The translations under genes were made by a program, and so were the position numbers. Below the pieces are notes generated by a model, which had not been told where the DNA came from, ran no database searches, and worked only from the letters and a program-made list of their open reading frames with translations. From Streptomyces alanosinicus (GTDB taxonomy: Bacteria; Actinomycetota; Actinomycetes; Streptomycetales; Streptomycetaceae), in NCBI RefSeq assembly GCF_014650595.1, contig NZ_BMVG01000013.1, forward strand, positions 124,001 to 188,000: DNA of 64,000 bases. The letters run 5' to 3'. Shown here piece by piece: positions 7,199-16,163 of this stretch. Position 1 is the first letter of the stretch, and the number at the start of each line of letters is the position of its first letter.

Positions 7199-8191
7199 AT
7201 GAAAATTGCTTTCGTCGGGAAGGGCGGCAGCGGCAAGACCACGCTCTCGTCCCTCTTCATCCGCCACCTCGCGGCCGCCGGCGCCCCGGTGGTCGCCATC
7301 GACGCGGACATCAACCAGCACCTCGGTCCCGCGCTCGGCCTCGACGAGGCGGAGGCGGCCGCACTGCCCGCCATGGGCGAACGGCTGTCCCTGATCAAGG
7401 ACCATCTGCGCGGCACCAACCCGCGCATCCACTCCACCGCCACGATGATCAAGACGACCCCACCGGGCGAGGGCTCGCGGCTGGTCGGGGTGAGGGAGCC
7501 CAACCCGGTCTACGACGCCTGTGCGCGTCCGGTGGAACTCGACGGCGGCGCCGTCCGTTTGATGGTCACCGGCCCCTTCACGGACGCCGACCTGGGGGTC
7601 GCCTGCTACCACTCCAAGACGGGAGCGGTGGAGCTGTTCCTGAACCACCTCGTCGACGGCCCCGACGAGTACGTCGTGGTCGACATGACCGCGGGTTCGG
7701 ACTCCTTCGCCTCCGGCATGTTCACCCGCTTCGACATGACGTTCCTCGTCGCCGAGCCGACCCGGAAGGGGGTCTCCGTCTATCGCCAGTACAAGGAGTA
7801 CGCCCGCGACTTCGGCATCGCTCTGAAGGTCGTCGGCAACAAGATCCAGGACCAGGACGACATCGACTTCCTGCGCGCGGAAGCCGGGGACGACCTGCTG
7901 GTGACGGTCGGGCGCTCGGACTGGGTGCGTGCCATGGAGAAGGGCCGGCCGCCCCGGTTCGACCTCCTGGAGGAGGCCAACGCCCGTGCCCTGCAGACTC
8001 TTCGGGCCACCGCCGACGCCATGTACGAACAGCGGGACTGGGAGCGCTACACCCGCCAGATGGTGCACTTCCACCTGAAGAACGCCGAGGCGTGGGGCAA
8101 CGAGCGCACCGGGGCCGATCTGGCGGCGCAGGTCGACCCCGGCTTCGTGCTCAGCGAGGACATCGGCGCGGGCGTGACCACTCCGGCGTGA
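7199..8191 (+). CDS. MinD/CooC-like P-loop ATPase
   Basis: A 330-residue SIMIBI-class ATPase beginning MKIAFVGKGGSGKTTLSSLF, a deviant Walker A motif with both lysines, followed by AIDADINQHLG (switch I). Walker B-type DMTAGSDSF and VVGNKIQDQDDI follow in the middle of the protein. The family resembles CooC/NifH-like maturation or regulatory ATPases. The substrate or partner is unknown. The ATG at 7199 is chosen because the family begins MKIAF; a GTG two codons upstream is possible. TACTCT at 7186-7191 could be a -10 box for a nearly leaderless transcript. Confidence 0.75.
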   Translation: MKIAFVGKGGSGKTTLSSLFIRHLAAAGAPVVAIDADINQHLGPALGLDEAEAAALPAMGERLSLIKDHLRGTNPRIHSTATMIKTTPPGEGSRLVGVREPNPVYDACARPVELDGGAVRLMVTGPFTDADLGVACYHSKTGAVELFLNHLVDGPDEYVVVDMTAGSDSFASGMFTRFDMTFLVAEPTRKGVSVYRQYKEYARDFGIALKVVGNKIQDQDDIDFLRAEAGDDLLVTVGRSDWVRAMEKGRPPRFDLLEEANARALQTLRATADAMYEQRDWERYTRQMVHFHLKNAEAWGNERTGADLAAQVDPGFVLSEDIGAGVTTPA

Positions 8192-8208
8192 CAACTCCCG
8201 GGTGAGGT

Positions 8209-9474
8209 CTACTGCTTGACCGCAGGCGCCCCGGGCACGCCCTTCGGGGCGGGGGCCGGGTGGCCGGACAGGAAGGACGCCCAGCCCTGCCGGGGAGCCT
8301 GGCCCACCTCCAGGGTGCGCAGCTTCTCCAGGACCTTCGGGTCCTGGGCGTCCAGCCAGTCGGCCAGCTGATGGAAGGACACGCACCGCACGTCCGGCTT
8401 GTTGCACACCTCCTTCACCGTGTCCTCGACGGCGCGCATATAGGTGCCGCCGTTCCAGGACTCGAAGTGGTTGCCGATGATCAGCGGCGCGCGGTTGCCG
8501 TCGTAAGCCCGGTAGAAGCCCTTGACGAGGCCGTCGCGCATCTGGTCGCCCCAGTAGTCGAACTTGTCCGGGTCGCCCTGGGTCTGGGTGCCGGACTGGT
8601 TGACCATGAAGTTGTAGTCCATGGTCAACTGCTCATAGGTGTGCCCGGGGAAGGGCACCAGCTGCATCGACAGGTCCCACAGCCCCTCCTTCCTCTTGGG
8701 CCAGACCTGTTCGTTGACTCCGCTGGAGTCATAGCGGAAGCCCAACTGGCGGGCCGCCTTCATGAAGTTCTGCTGGCCCTCCAGGCAGGGGGTGCGGGCG
8801 CCGATCAGCTCCTTGTCGTAATCGAAGGGAAGGGGAGCCGACTTCTTCATGCCTGTGTTGGTCTTCCAGGTCTTCACAAACCGCTTGGCCTGGGCGATCT
8901 CGCTCTTCCACTCGTCCACCGACCAGGTGCCGACCCCGCCGTTGGGCCCGCAGAAGTGGCCGTTGAAGTGCGTGCCGATCTCGTTGCCCTCCAACCAGGC
9001 CAGCCGCGCCTGCTTGACGGTGTCGGAGATCCCCTTCTCGTCGTTGAAGCCGATGTCGGAACTGCCCGGTGAGTGCTGTGGCGGCTTGTACTCCGCGCGC
9101 TTGTCCTCCGGCAGCATGTACACGCCGCTGAGGAAGTACGTCATGGTCGCGTGGTTGTCCTTGGAGACCTGACGGAAGTGCGAGAACAGCTTCTGGCTGT
9201 CCTCGCCCGCGCCGTCCCAGGAGAAGACCACGAACTGCGGCGGCTTCTGGCCGGGCTTGAGCCGCTCGGGTCTGGGCAGATACGGCTGCGCCCCGGTGAA
9301 CGCGGTGGATCCGTCACCGATCAGCCGGAGCACACTGCGGGGGACCGGAGCCCCCTTCTGCGGACCGGACACCCCTTCCTTCGAACCGTGGGAGCCGCTC
9401 GCGCAACCGGCGAGCGAGGAGGCGCAGGCCGCGCCGATCACGACACCGATGGCGATCCTCTGGGTGGCGGTCAT
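8209..9474 (-). CDS. Secreted lipoprotein with NodB-like deacetylase fold
   Basis: A 421-residue exported lipoprotein. The signal peptide ends in the lipobox LAGC (about residues 22-25). The mature part has FVVFSWDGAGED (NodB motif 1, catalytic Asp), GNEIGTHFNGHFCG (metal-binding H-x3-H) and a C-terminal barrel-like region with VRCVSFHQLADWLD. This places it in the polysaccharide deacetylase-like group, probably acting on cell-wall or extracellular glycans. Sequence outside the motifs is diverged, so catalysis is not certain. Convergent with the MinD-like gene, with 17 bases between them. Confidence 0.75.
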   Translation of the reverse strand: MTATQRIAIGVVIGAACASSLAGCASGSHGSKEGVSGPQKGAPVPRSVLRLIGDGSTAFTGAQPYLPRPERLKPGQKPPQFVVFSWDGAGEDSQKLFSHFRQVSKDNHATMTYFLSGVYMLPEDKRAEYKPPQHSPGSSDIGFNDEKGISDTVKQARLAWLEGNEIGTHFNGHFCGPNGGVGTWSVDEWKSEIAQAKRFVKTWKTNTGMKKSAPLPFDYDKELIGARTPCLEGQQNFMKAARQLGFRYDSSGVNEQVWPKRKEGLWDLSMQLVPFPGHTYEQLTMDYNFMVNQSGTQTQGDPDKFDYWGDQMRDGLVKGFYRAYDGNRAPLIIGNHFESWNGGTYMRAVEDTVKEVCNKPDVRCVSFHQLADWLDAQDPKVLEKLRTLEVGQAPRQGWASFLSGHPAPAPKGVPGAPAVKQ

Positions 9475-9754
9475 GGTCCGCCCACCTTCTTCCTTCTCTC
9501 AGGCAAACGCCGACGAGGACTGTTTTCTGGCGATGTGCCGGGATTACACCGACAGCGTCGCCAAGGTCGCACGAGAGCGAGAAGGAATTAGTACGACAAG
9601 CCGATCAAATGATTAGTTCACCCCTGTGAGCGATCCATTAAGCCTTTTGCACCGAAAAGTTATGCATTGTCTTTACGTGTCATTACGATTCATTGACCGA
9701 CGTTGATCCATCTCGCCCAGTCCACGACCGGGCCACCCGGGAGGAGACGGGAGC

Positions 9755-10546
9755 GTGTCAGAGAACGCCCGGTGCCGCCGCCGTCCCTGGACGCCCTGGC
9801 GTGATCACCGGTCCTGCTTCCCGGCCGCCCTCGCCGCGGCGGGCCAAGAGGCCGAAGAGGCGGCGGGGCGGGAACTCGCCCATGGGATCGGGGTGTTCCA
9901 GCGTGACACCGCCCCGCTGGTGCGGGCGGAGCTGGCGCGGCTCGCGCGGGAGGGACAGCGGCCCGCGCAGCTCTTCCTCACCTGCGCCGACTCCCGGCTC
10001 GTCACCTCGATGATCACCGCCAGCGGCCCCGGCGACCTGTTCGTCGTCCGCAATGTCGGCAATCTGGTGCCGCCACCGGGCGAGGAGCACGGCGACGACT
10101 CGGTGGCGGCCGCCGTCGAGTACGCCGTGAAGGTGCTGGGGGTGCGGTCCATCACGGTGTGCGGGCACTCCGGATGCGGGGCGATGCAGGCGCTGCTGAC
10201 CGCCGGGACCCCGGGTGCGGCGACTCCACTCGGCCGGTGGCTCGGGCACGGTCTGCCCAGTCTGGCGCGGCTGGCCGACGACCGGCGCACCCGGCCCCGG
10301 CTGGCCGGACGGGCACCCGCCGACGCGGTGGAGGAACTGTGCCTGGCCAACGTGGTCCAGCAGTTGGAGCATCTGCGGGCGCACGCCCCGGTCGCGCGGG
10401 CGCTGGCGGCGGAGGCGCTGGAGCTGCACGGAATGTACTTCCACGTGGGCGAGGCGCAGGCGTATCTGCTCGGTCGGACCGGGACGCTGTTCGAGGACGT
10501 GAGAGAGGACGGGGGCGCGGCGGAGGAGCTGCACAGTCCGGTGTGA
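9755..10546 (+). CDS. Beta-class carbonic anhydrase, apparently detached from a SulP fusion
   Basis: A 263-residue zinc enzyme interconverting CO2 and bicarbonate. Zinc ligands and the catalytic dyad are visible as LTCADSRLVTS (Cys, Asp-Arg) and TVCGHSGCGAM (His, Cys). The first ~30 residues (RRRPWTPWRDHRSC) match the linker joining the STAS and carbonic anhydrase domains in Streptomyces SulP transporter-anhydrase fusions, as I recall them. No SulP sequence precedes it here: upstream is an AT-rich stretch and a lipoprotein gene. GTG at 9755 has GGAG-like bases upstream. Likely a cytosolic enzyme left after loss of the transporter part. Confidence 0.85.
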   Translation: MSENARCRRRPWTPWRDHRSCFPAALAAAGQEAEEAAGRELAHGIGVFQRDTAPLVRAELARLAREGQRPAQLFLTCADSRLVTSMITASGPGDLFVVRNVGNLVPPPGEEHGDDSVAAAVEYAVKVLGVRSITVCGHSGCGAMQALLTAGTPGAATPLGRWLGHGLPSLARLADDRRTRPRLAGRAPADAVEELCLANVVQQLEHLRAHAPVARALAAEALELHGMYFHVGEAQAYLLGRTGTLFEDVREDGGAAEELHSPV

Positions 10547-10663
10547 ACAACCACCCCGCAGACAGGTCTAAACCAATTTCGCCGTGGACTCTTGTCATCG
10601 GCGCCCCTCGTCTGATGAGGTGTGGCTCAGGACACAACGGACACCCCGGGAAAGGGAGATGTC

Positions 10664-12619
10664 GTGAGCAACGAGAGCCTGGCCAACCTGCTCAAGGAAG
10701 AACGCAGGTTCGCGCCGCCCGCCGACCTGGCCGCGCACGCCAATGTCACCGCGGAGGCGTATGAACAGGCCAAGGCTGACAGGCTCGGCTTCTGGGCCGA
10801 GCAGGCCCGCCGCCTGGCCTGGGCAAAGGAGCCGACGGAGACGCTGGACTGGTCGAACCCGCCGTTCGCGAAGTGGTTCAAGGACGGCGAACTGAACGTC
10901 GCGTACAACTGCGTGGACCGTCATGTGGAGGCCGGTCTCGGCGACCGGGTCGCCATCCACTTCGAGGGTGAGCCGGGCGACAGCCGCTCGATCACCTACG
11001 CGGAGCTGAAGGACGAGGTCTCCAGGGCGGCCAACGCCCTGCTGGAGCTGGGCGTTGGCAAGGGCGACCGGGTCGCCATCTATATGCCGATGATCCCGGA
11101 GACCGCGATCGCGATGCTGGCCTCGGCCCGTATCGGCGCCGCCCACTCGGTGGTCTTCGGCGGCTTCTCGGCGGACGCGCTCGCGACCCGTATCAAGGAC
11201 GCGGACGCCAAGGTCGTCATCACCTCCGACGGCGGCTACCGCCGGGGCAAGCCCTCCGCGCTGAAGCCGGCCGTGGACGAGGCGATCGCCAGGGTCGACA
11301 ACGTCGAGCATGTGCTGGTGGTGCGCCGTACCGGCCAGGACGTGGCCTGGCACGGCGAGCGGGACGTCTGGTGGCACGACCTGGTCGAGCGCCAGCCGGC
11401 CGAGCACACCCCGGAGGCGTTCGAGGCCGAGCACCCGCTGTTCATCCTCTACACCTCGGGTACGACCGGTAAGCCGAAGGGCATCCTGCACACCTCGGGC
11501 GGCTACCTCACCCAGGCGGCGTACACGCACTGGGCGGTGTTCGACCTCAAGCCGGAGACGGACGTGTACTGGTGCACGGCCGACGTCGGCTGGGTCACCG
11601 GGCACTCGTACATCGTGTACGGCCCGCTGGCCAACGGCGCGACGCAGGTCATGTACGAGGGCACGCCGGACACCCCGCACCAGGGCCGGTTCTGGGAGAT
11701 CGTGCAGAAGTACGGCGTCACGATCCTCTACACCGCGCCGACGGCGATCCGGACGTTCATGAAGTGGGGCGACGAGATCCCCGCCAAGTTCGACCTCGGC
11801 AGCCTGCGGGTCCTGGGATCCGTCGGCGAGCCGATCAACCCCGAGGCCTGGGTCTGGTACCGCAAGCACATCGGCGCCGACAGGACGCCCGTCGTGGACA
11901 CCTGGTGGCAGACGGAGACCGGCGCGATGATGATCTCGCCGCTGCCCGGCGTCACCGAGGCCAAGCCCGGTTCCGCGCAGCGCCCGCTGCCCGGCATCAG
12001 CGCGACGGTCGTCGACGACGAGGCGCAGGAGGTGCCCGACGGCGGCGGTGGCTATCTGGTGCTGACCGAGCCGTGGCCGTCGATGCTGCGCACCATCTGG
12101 GGCGACGACCAGCGGTACATCGACACCTACTGGTCCCGTTTCGAGGGCAAGTACTTCGCCGGTGACGGGGCGAAGAAGGACGACGACGGCGACATCTGGC
12201 TGCTGGGCCGGGTGGACGACGTGATGCTGGTGTCCGGGCACAACATCTCCACCACCGAGGTGGAGTCGGCGCTCGTCTCCCACTCCTCGGTCGCCGAGGC
12301 GGCCGTCGTCGGCGCCGCCGACGAGACCACCGGCCAGGCGATCGTCGCGTTCGTGATCCTGCGCGGTACGGCCGCGGAGAGCGAGGGGCTCGTCGGCGAG
12401 CTGCGCGACCACGTGGGCGCCACGCTCGGCCCGATCGCCAAGCCCAAGCGGATCCTGCCGGTGGCCGAGCTGCCCAAGACCCGCTCCGGCAAGATCATGC
12501 GCCGTCTGCTGCGCGACGTGGCCGAGAACCGCCAGCTCGGTGACGTCACCACGCTGACGGACTCCACGGTCATGGACCTCATCCAGACCAAGCTGCCGGC
12601 GGCGCCCAGCGAGGACTGA
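10664..12619 (+). CDS. acsA: Acetyl-CoA synthetase
   Basis: A 651-residue AMP-forming acyl-CoA synthetase of normal length. It activates acetate to acetyl-CoA through acetyl-AMP. ATP-binding P-loop YTSGTTGKPKGILHT and the core motif WWQTETGAMM are present. The C-terminal PKTRSGKIMRR carries the lysine that is acetylated in this family. The GTG at 10664 follows AAGGGAG at good spacing; the in-frame GTG at 10622 lacks one. A strong hairpin terminator lies directly downstream. Confidence 0.95.
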   Translation: MSNESLANLLKEERRFAPPADLAAHANVTAEAYEQAKADRLGFWAEQARRLAWAKEPTETLDWSNPPFAKWFKDGELNVAYNCVDRHVEAGLGDRVAIHFEGEPGDSRSITYAELKDEVSRAANALLELGVGKGDRVAIYMPMIPETAIAMLASARIGAAHSVVFGGFSADALATRIKDADAKVVITSDGGYRRGKPSALKPAVDEAIARVDNVEHVLVVRRTGQDVAWHGERDVWWHDLVERQPAEHTPEAFEAEHPLFILYTSGTTGKPKGILHTSGGYLTQAAYTHWAVFDLKPETDVYWCTADVGWVTGHSYIVYGPLANGATQVMYEGTPDTPHQGRFWEIVQKYGVTILYTAPTAIRTFMKWGDEIPAKFDLGSLRVLGSVGEPINPEAWVWYRKHIGADRTPVVDTWWQTETGAMMISPLPGVTEAKPGSAQRPLPGISATVVDDEAQEVPDGGGGYLVLTEPWPSMLRTIWGDDQRYIDTYWSRFEGKYFAGDGAKKDDDGDIWLLGRVDDVMLVSGHNISTTEVESALVSHSSVAEAAVVGAADETTGQAIVAFVILRGTAAESEGLVGELRDHVGATLGPIAKPKRILPVAELPKTRSGKIMRRLLRDVAENRQLGDVTTLTDSTVMDLIQTKLPAAPSED

Positions 12620-12635
12620 CCTGCCTCGTCCGGAG

Positions 12636-12669
12636 GGGGCGCCCGACCGACAGGCCGGGTGCCCCTTTT
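12636..12669 (+). terminator. Rho-independent terminator after acsA
   Basis: A 10-bp stem (12636-12645 with 12656-12665, one G-T pair) is followed directly by TTTT, 17 bases past the acsA stop. Confidence 0.8.
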
Positions 12670-12742
12670 GCGTCTACGGTGAAGATCACCGGTCCCTGAC
12701 CGCACCCTTTTGAGCCATTCGCCTTTGAGGCATCCGTCAACC

Positions 12743-12761
12743 TTAGGTAAGCTAAGTAAAG
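12743..12761 (+). promoter_or_regulatory. Iron-box-like sequence upstream of nhaA
   Basis: TTAGGTAAGCTAAGTAAAG resembles the 19-bp DmdR/IdeR operator core (TTAGGTnAGGCTnACCTAA) closely in its left half and poorly in its right half. It lies about 80-98 bases before the nhaA start. It may instead be part of the promoter. Confidence 0.35.
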
Positions 12762-12840
12762 CGTCAAGGACGTGACAAGGGTGCGCCGGGAAGTCTGGTC
12801 GGCATATGAGCCGCCCTGCCTACCCACCGGAGGTCGTCCC

Positions 12841-14274
12841 GTGACCGCGCCCCGCACCCCCCGCAAGCTCCTCGGACGTCTGTCCCTGCCCGAGCGGGCC
12901 TTCGTGGCGGACGCGCTGCGCACGGAGACCGTCGGCGGCGTCCTGCTCCTCCTCGCCGCCGTGACGGCGCTGATATGGGCGAACATCCCCGCCCTCCGCC
13001 ACAGCTACGAGTCCGTCGCCGACTTCCACATGGGCCCGGCCGCGCTCGGCCTGAACCTCTCGCTCGCCCACTGGGCCGCCGACGGACTGCTGGCGGTGTT
13101 CTTCTTCGTCGCCGGCATCGAGCTGAAGCGCGAGCTGGTCGCCGGAGACCTGCGTGACCCCAGGGCGGCCGCGCTGCCCGTGGTGGCCGCCCTGTGCGGC
13201 ATGGCCGTACCGGCACTCGTCTACACCCTCACCAACCTCACCGGGCACGGCTCGACACAGGGCTGGGCGGTGCCCACCGCCACCGACATCGCCTTCGCAC
13301 TCGCCGTCCTCGCGGTCATCGGCACCTCGCTGCCCAGCTCGCTGCGCGCCTTCCTGCTCACCCTCGCGGTCGTCGACGACCTGTTCGCGATCCTGATCAT
13401 CGCGGTCTTCTTCACCGACCGGCTGAACTTCGCCGCCCTCGGCGGTGCCGTCGCCGCGCTGGCGGTCTTCTGGCTGCTGCTGCGCAAGGGCGTGCGCGGC
13501 TGGTACGTGTACGTACCGCTGGCCCTGCTCATCTGGGCGCTGATGTACAACAGCGGCGTGCACGCCACCATCGCCGGCGTGGCGATGGGCCTGATGCTGC
13601 GCTGCACCACCCGCGAGGGCGAGCAGCACTCGCCGGGCGAGCACATCGAGCATCTGGTGCGGCCCCTGTCCGCCGGGCTCGCCGTACCGCTGTTCGCGCT
13701 GTTCAGCGCCGGGGTGAAGGTCTCCGGCGGCGCACTCGGGGACGTGTTCACCAGGCCGGAGACGCTCGGTGTGGTGCTGGGGCTCGTCATCGGCAAGACG
13801 CTCGGCATATTCGGCGGTACCTGGCTCACCGCCCGCTTCACCCGTGCCTCCCTCAGCGAGGACCTCGCCTGGGCCGACGTCTTCGCGGTGGCCTCCCTCG
13901 CCGGCATCGGCTTCACCGTCTCGCTGCTCATCGGCGAACTCGCCTTCGCCGGCGACGCCGTCCTCACCGACGAGGTCAAGGCGGCCGTGCTGACCGGATC
14001 ACTGATGGCGGCGGTGTGTGCGACGGTGCTGCTGAAAATACGCAACGCCAGATACCGCAGGCTGTGCGAGGAAGAGGACCGCGACGAGGACCGCGACGGC
14101 ATCCCGGACATCTACGAGATGGACGACCCCGCCTACCACCTGCGCATGGCCGAGATCCATGAGCGCAAGGCCGCCGAACACCGGCGGATCGCCGCCGAGC
14201 GGGCGGCCGCGGCGCGCCACGGGCTTGCGGAAGTACCGGGCGGGGCAGGCGAGGAGCACGGCCGTCCGGCATGA
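12841..14274 (+). CDS. nhaA: NhaA family Na+/H+ antiporter
   Basis: A 477-residue inner-membrane antiporter with about 12 hydrophobic helices, exchanging Na+ or Li+ for H+. The signature VVDDLFAILIIAVFF holds the paired aspartates of the cation site; LAHWAADGLLAVFFFVAGIE and GIGFTVSLLIGELAF are other NhaA hallmarks. The C-terminus carries a long charged tail (EEDRDEDRDGIPDIYEMDD onward) beyond the usual E. coli-type length, with predicted helix, perhaps regulatory. GTG at 12841 follows GGAGG seven bases upstream. Confidence 0.93.
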   Translation: MTAPRTPRKLLGRLSLPERAFVADALRTETVGGVLLLLAAVTALIWANIPALRHSYESVADFHMGPAALGLNLSLAHWAADGLLAVFFFVAGIELKRELVAGDLRDPRAAALPVVAALCGMAVPALVYTLTNLTGHGSTQGWAVPTATDIAFALAVLAVIGTSLPSSLRAFLLTLAVVDDLFAILIIAVFFTDRLNFAALGGAVAALAVFWLLLRKGVRGWYVYVPLALLIWALMYNSGVHATIAGVAMGLMLRCTTREGEQHSPGEHIEHLVRPLSAGLAVPLFALFSAGVKVSGGALGDVFTRPETLGVVLGLVIGKTLGIFGGTWLTARFTRASLSEDLAWADVFAVASLAGIGFTVSLLIGELAFAGDAVLTDEVKAAVLTGSLMAAVCATVLLKIRNARYRRLCEEEDRDEDRDGIPDIYEMDDPAYHLRMAEIHERKAAEHRRIAAERAAAARHGLAEVPGGAGEEHGRPA

Positions 14275-14391
14275 TCTGACGAGACGGTACAAGTCAAGAC
14301 GGCCACACGAGCAGTACCGCCGTCGCCCACGGCGGGCGGCCGGCGCGAGACGGCACACCTGTGGCACAAGAAACCTCTGAGGGAGAAAGCG

Positions 14392-14880
14392 ATGAGCGCA
14401 CCCGACGGCAGCCCGGTCGGCGCCGAACGCAGCATCGGCCAGCTGTTCGCCTCGGCGACGACCGAGATGTCGGCACTGGTGCACGACGAGATCGCCCTGG
14501 CCAAGGCCCAGCTGAAGCAGGACGTGAAGCGGGGCGCGCTCAGCGGCGGCTCGTTCATCGCGGCCGTGGTGCTGCTCGTCTTCTCACTTCCGATGCTCAA
14601 CTTCGCCCTCGCCTACGGCATCCGGACCTGGAGCCACTGGAACCTGGCGATCTGCTTCGTGCTGTCCTTCGCGGCCAACGTGCTCCTCGCCGTCCTCCTC
14701 GGGATCATCGGCATGGCCTTCGCCAAGAAGGCCAAGAAGGGCCAGGGCCCGCAGAAGGTGGCCGCGTCCATGAAGGAGACGGCGGGCGTCCTGCAGAACG
14801 CCAAGCCGCACCCGCGCGCCGAGCTGCCCGGGGATCACGCCCCCGCCGCCATCGAAGCTGTGGCACGCTCGTCATCATGA
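14392..14880 (+). CDS. Actinobacterial holin-X-like membrane protein
   Basis: A 162-residue protein of the Phage_holin_3_6/DUF1469-like family. An N-terminal amphipathic helix (IGQLFASATTEMSALVHDE) is followed by two membrane helices (AAVVLLVFSLPMLNFALAY; ICFVLSFAANVLLAVLLGII) and a Lys-rich cytoplasmic tail. Despite the name this chromosomal family has no shown holin function. GAGG-rich ribosome site upstream. Its stop overlaps the next gene start (ATGA), so it is coupled to the alpha/beta hydrolase. Confidence 0.8.
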   Translation: MSAPDGSPVGAERSIGQLFASATTEMSALVHDEIALAKAQLKQDVKRGALSGGSFIAAVVLLVFSLPMLNFALAYGIRTWSHWNLAICFVLSFAANVLLAVLLGIIGMAFAKKAKKGQGPQKVAASMKETAGVLQNAKPHPRAELPGDHAPAAIEAVARSSS

Positions 14881-15809
14881 CCGACCCCGCACCGTCCGCC
14901 GTTCGGATCGACGTTCCCCACGGGAAAAAGGTGATTCACCGGGACGTCGCCGCCAACGGCGCGCGCTTCCACATCGCCGAACTCGGCGACGGCCCGCTGG
15001 TGCTGCTCCTGCACGGCTTCCCGCAGTTCTGGTGGACCTGGCGGCATCAGCTGGTCGCGCTCGCGGACGCGGGCTACCGGGCGGTGGCGATGGACCTGCG
15101 GGGCGTCGGCGGCAGCGACCGCACGCCCCGCGGGTACGACCCCGCCAACCTCGCTCTCGATGTCACCGGTGTCATCCGCTCGCTCGGCGAGCCGGACGCG
15201 GCGCTGGTCGGCCACGACCTGGGCGGCTATCTGGCGTGGACGGCGGCGACGATGCGGCCCAAGCTCGTCCGGCGCCTCGCCGTGGTGTCGATGCCGCATC
15301 CGCGGCGCTGGCGCGCGGCGATGCTGCGCGACGCCCGGCAGACGGCCGCCAGCTCCTACATCTGGGGCTTCCAGCGCCCGTGGCTTCCGGAGCGTCAACT
15401 CACGGCGGACGGCGGGGCGATGGTGGGCCGGCTGATCCGGGAGTGGTCCGGGCCGCAGCCGCCGGAGGACGCGGCTGTGGAGACCTATCAGCGGGCCATG
15501 TGCATCCCGTCGACGGCGCACTGTGCGATCGAGCCGTACCGCTGGCTGGTGCGCTCGCTGGCCCGGCCGGACGGCTTCCAGTTCAACCGCCGGATGAAGC
15601 GGCCGGTACGGGTGCCGACGCTGCATCTGCACGGCTCGCTCGACCCGGTGACCCGCACCCGCAGCGCCGCCGGTTCGGGCGAGTACGTCGAAGCGCCGTA
15701 CCGCTGGCGCCTGTTCGACGGACTCGGTCACTTCCCGCACGAGGAGGACCCGACGGCGTTCTCCACGGAACTGGTCAACTGGCTGAAGGATCCCGAGCCG
15801 GACCGGTGA
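14877..15809 (+). CDS. Alpha/beta hydrolase, epoxide-hydrolase-like
   Basis: A 310-residue soluble alpha/beta hydrolase. The oxyanion motif is LLHGFPQFWWTW, the nucleophile elbow is VGHDLGGYLAW (Asp nucleophile, typical of epoxide hydrolases and dehalogenases), and the catalytic His lies in GLGHFPHEEDP. LHGSLDPVT near residue 260 carries the likely charge-relay acid. The substrate is unknown. Translationally coupled to the holin-like gene by an ATGA overlap. Confidence 0.85.
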   Translation: MTDPAPSAVRIDVPHGKKVIHRDVAANGARFHIAELGDGPLVLLLHGFPQFWWTWRHQLVALADAGYRAVAMDLRGVGGSDRTPRGYDPANLALDVTGVIRSLGEPDAALVGHDLGGYLAWTAATMRPKLVRRLAVVSMPHPRRWRAAMLRDARQTAASSYIWGFQRPWLPERQLTADGGAMVGRLIREWSGPQPPEDAAVETYQRAMCIPSTAHCAIEPYRWLVRSLARPDGFQFNRRMKRPVRVPTLHLHGSLDPVTRTRSAAGSGEYVEAPYRWRLFDGLGHFPHEEDPTAFSTELVNWLKDPEPDR

Positions 15810-15947
15810 CCGTACGGTCAGGTTCGGATGCGTGGAGTATCCGGATCGTGAACACTTGTCCCCCGAACGGCCACATGCCCGCCGCATAGGCCAATTGGGC
15901 GGCGCTCAGGCGGTTATCGACCTTCGGGCAGGGGCACACGTCGGGGT
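15810..15947. other. Short intergenic region upstream of the small 59-codon gene
   Basis: This segment holds the likely promoter of the small gene at 15948. No other coding frame of note. Confidence 0.4.
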
Positions 15948-16127
15948 ATGGGCTGGACGCACGACTACAGTGACGCACCCCGCAATCGCCGCTCGGACTC
16001 CGGTCTGAGTACGTCTCGGCGAGGCAACGCGCAACTCGCGGAAAGTGACCTCCGCGTGGGGATCCCGCGCATCCTGCGCCGCCGGGCCCGCTGGGTCTCG
16101 GTACGGCTGCGTCACCCGCGCGGCTGA
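15948..16127 (+). CDS. Small basic protein of unknown function, 59 residues
   Basis: An ATG-started frame of 59 codons encodes an Arg-rich peptide (begins MGWTHDYSDAPRNRRSDSGL, ends RWVSVRLRHPRG). Codon use has high GC3, like neighbouring genes. It sits alone between the hydrolase gene and a stem-loop terminator (16138-16160), with the convergent MarP gene beyond, so it looks like an independent transcription unit. No domain is recognised; the C-terminal Arg cluster suggests nucleic-acid or membrane-surface binding. Confidence 0.55.
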   Translation: MGWTHDYSDAPRNRRSDSGLSTSRRGNAQLAESDLRVGIPRILRRRARWVSVRLRHPRG

Positions 16128-16137
16128 ACCCCGCGCC

Positions 16138-16160
16138 GCGGGAGGGGCGCACCCTCCCGC
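16138..16160. terminator. Bidirectional stem-loop terminator
   Basis: GCGGGAGGG pairs with CCCTCCCGC across a 5-base loop, lying in the 36-base gap between two convergent genes. Confidence 0.7.
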
Positions 16161-16163
16161 AGG

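Noticed and set aside
9498..9511. Second CTCTCAGGCAAA match
   Set aside because: It is in the opposite strand to the neighbouring lipoprotein gene and lacks the rest of the aptamer.
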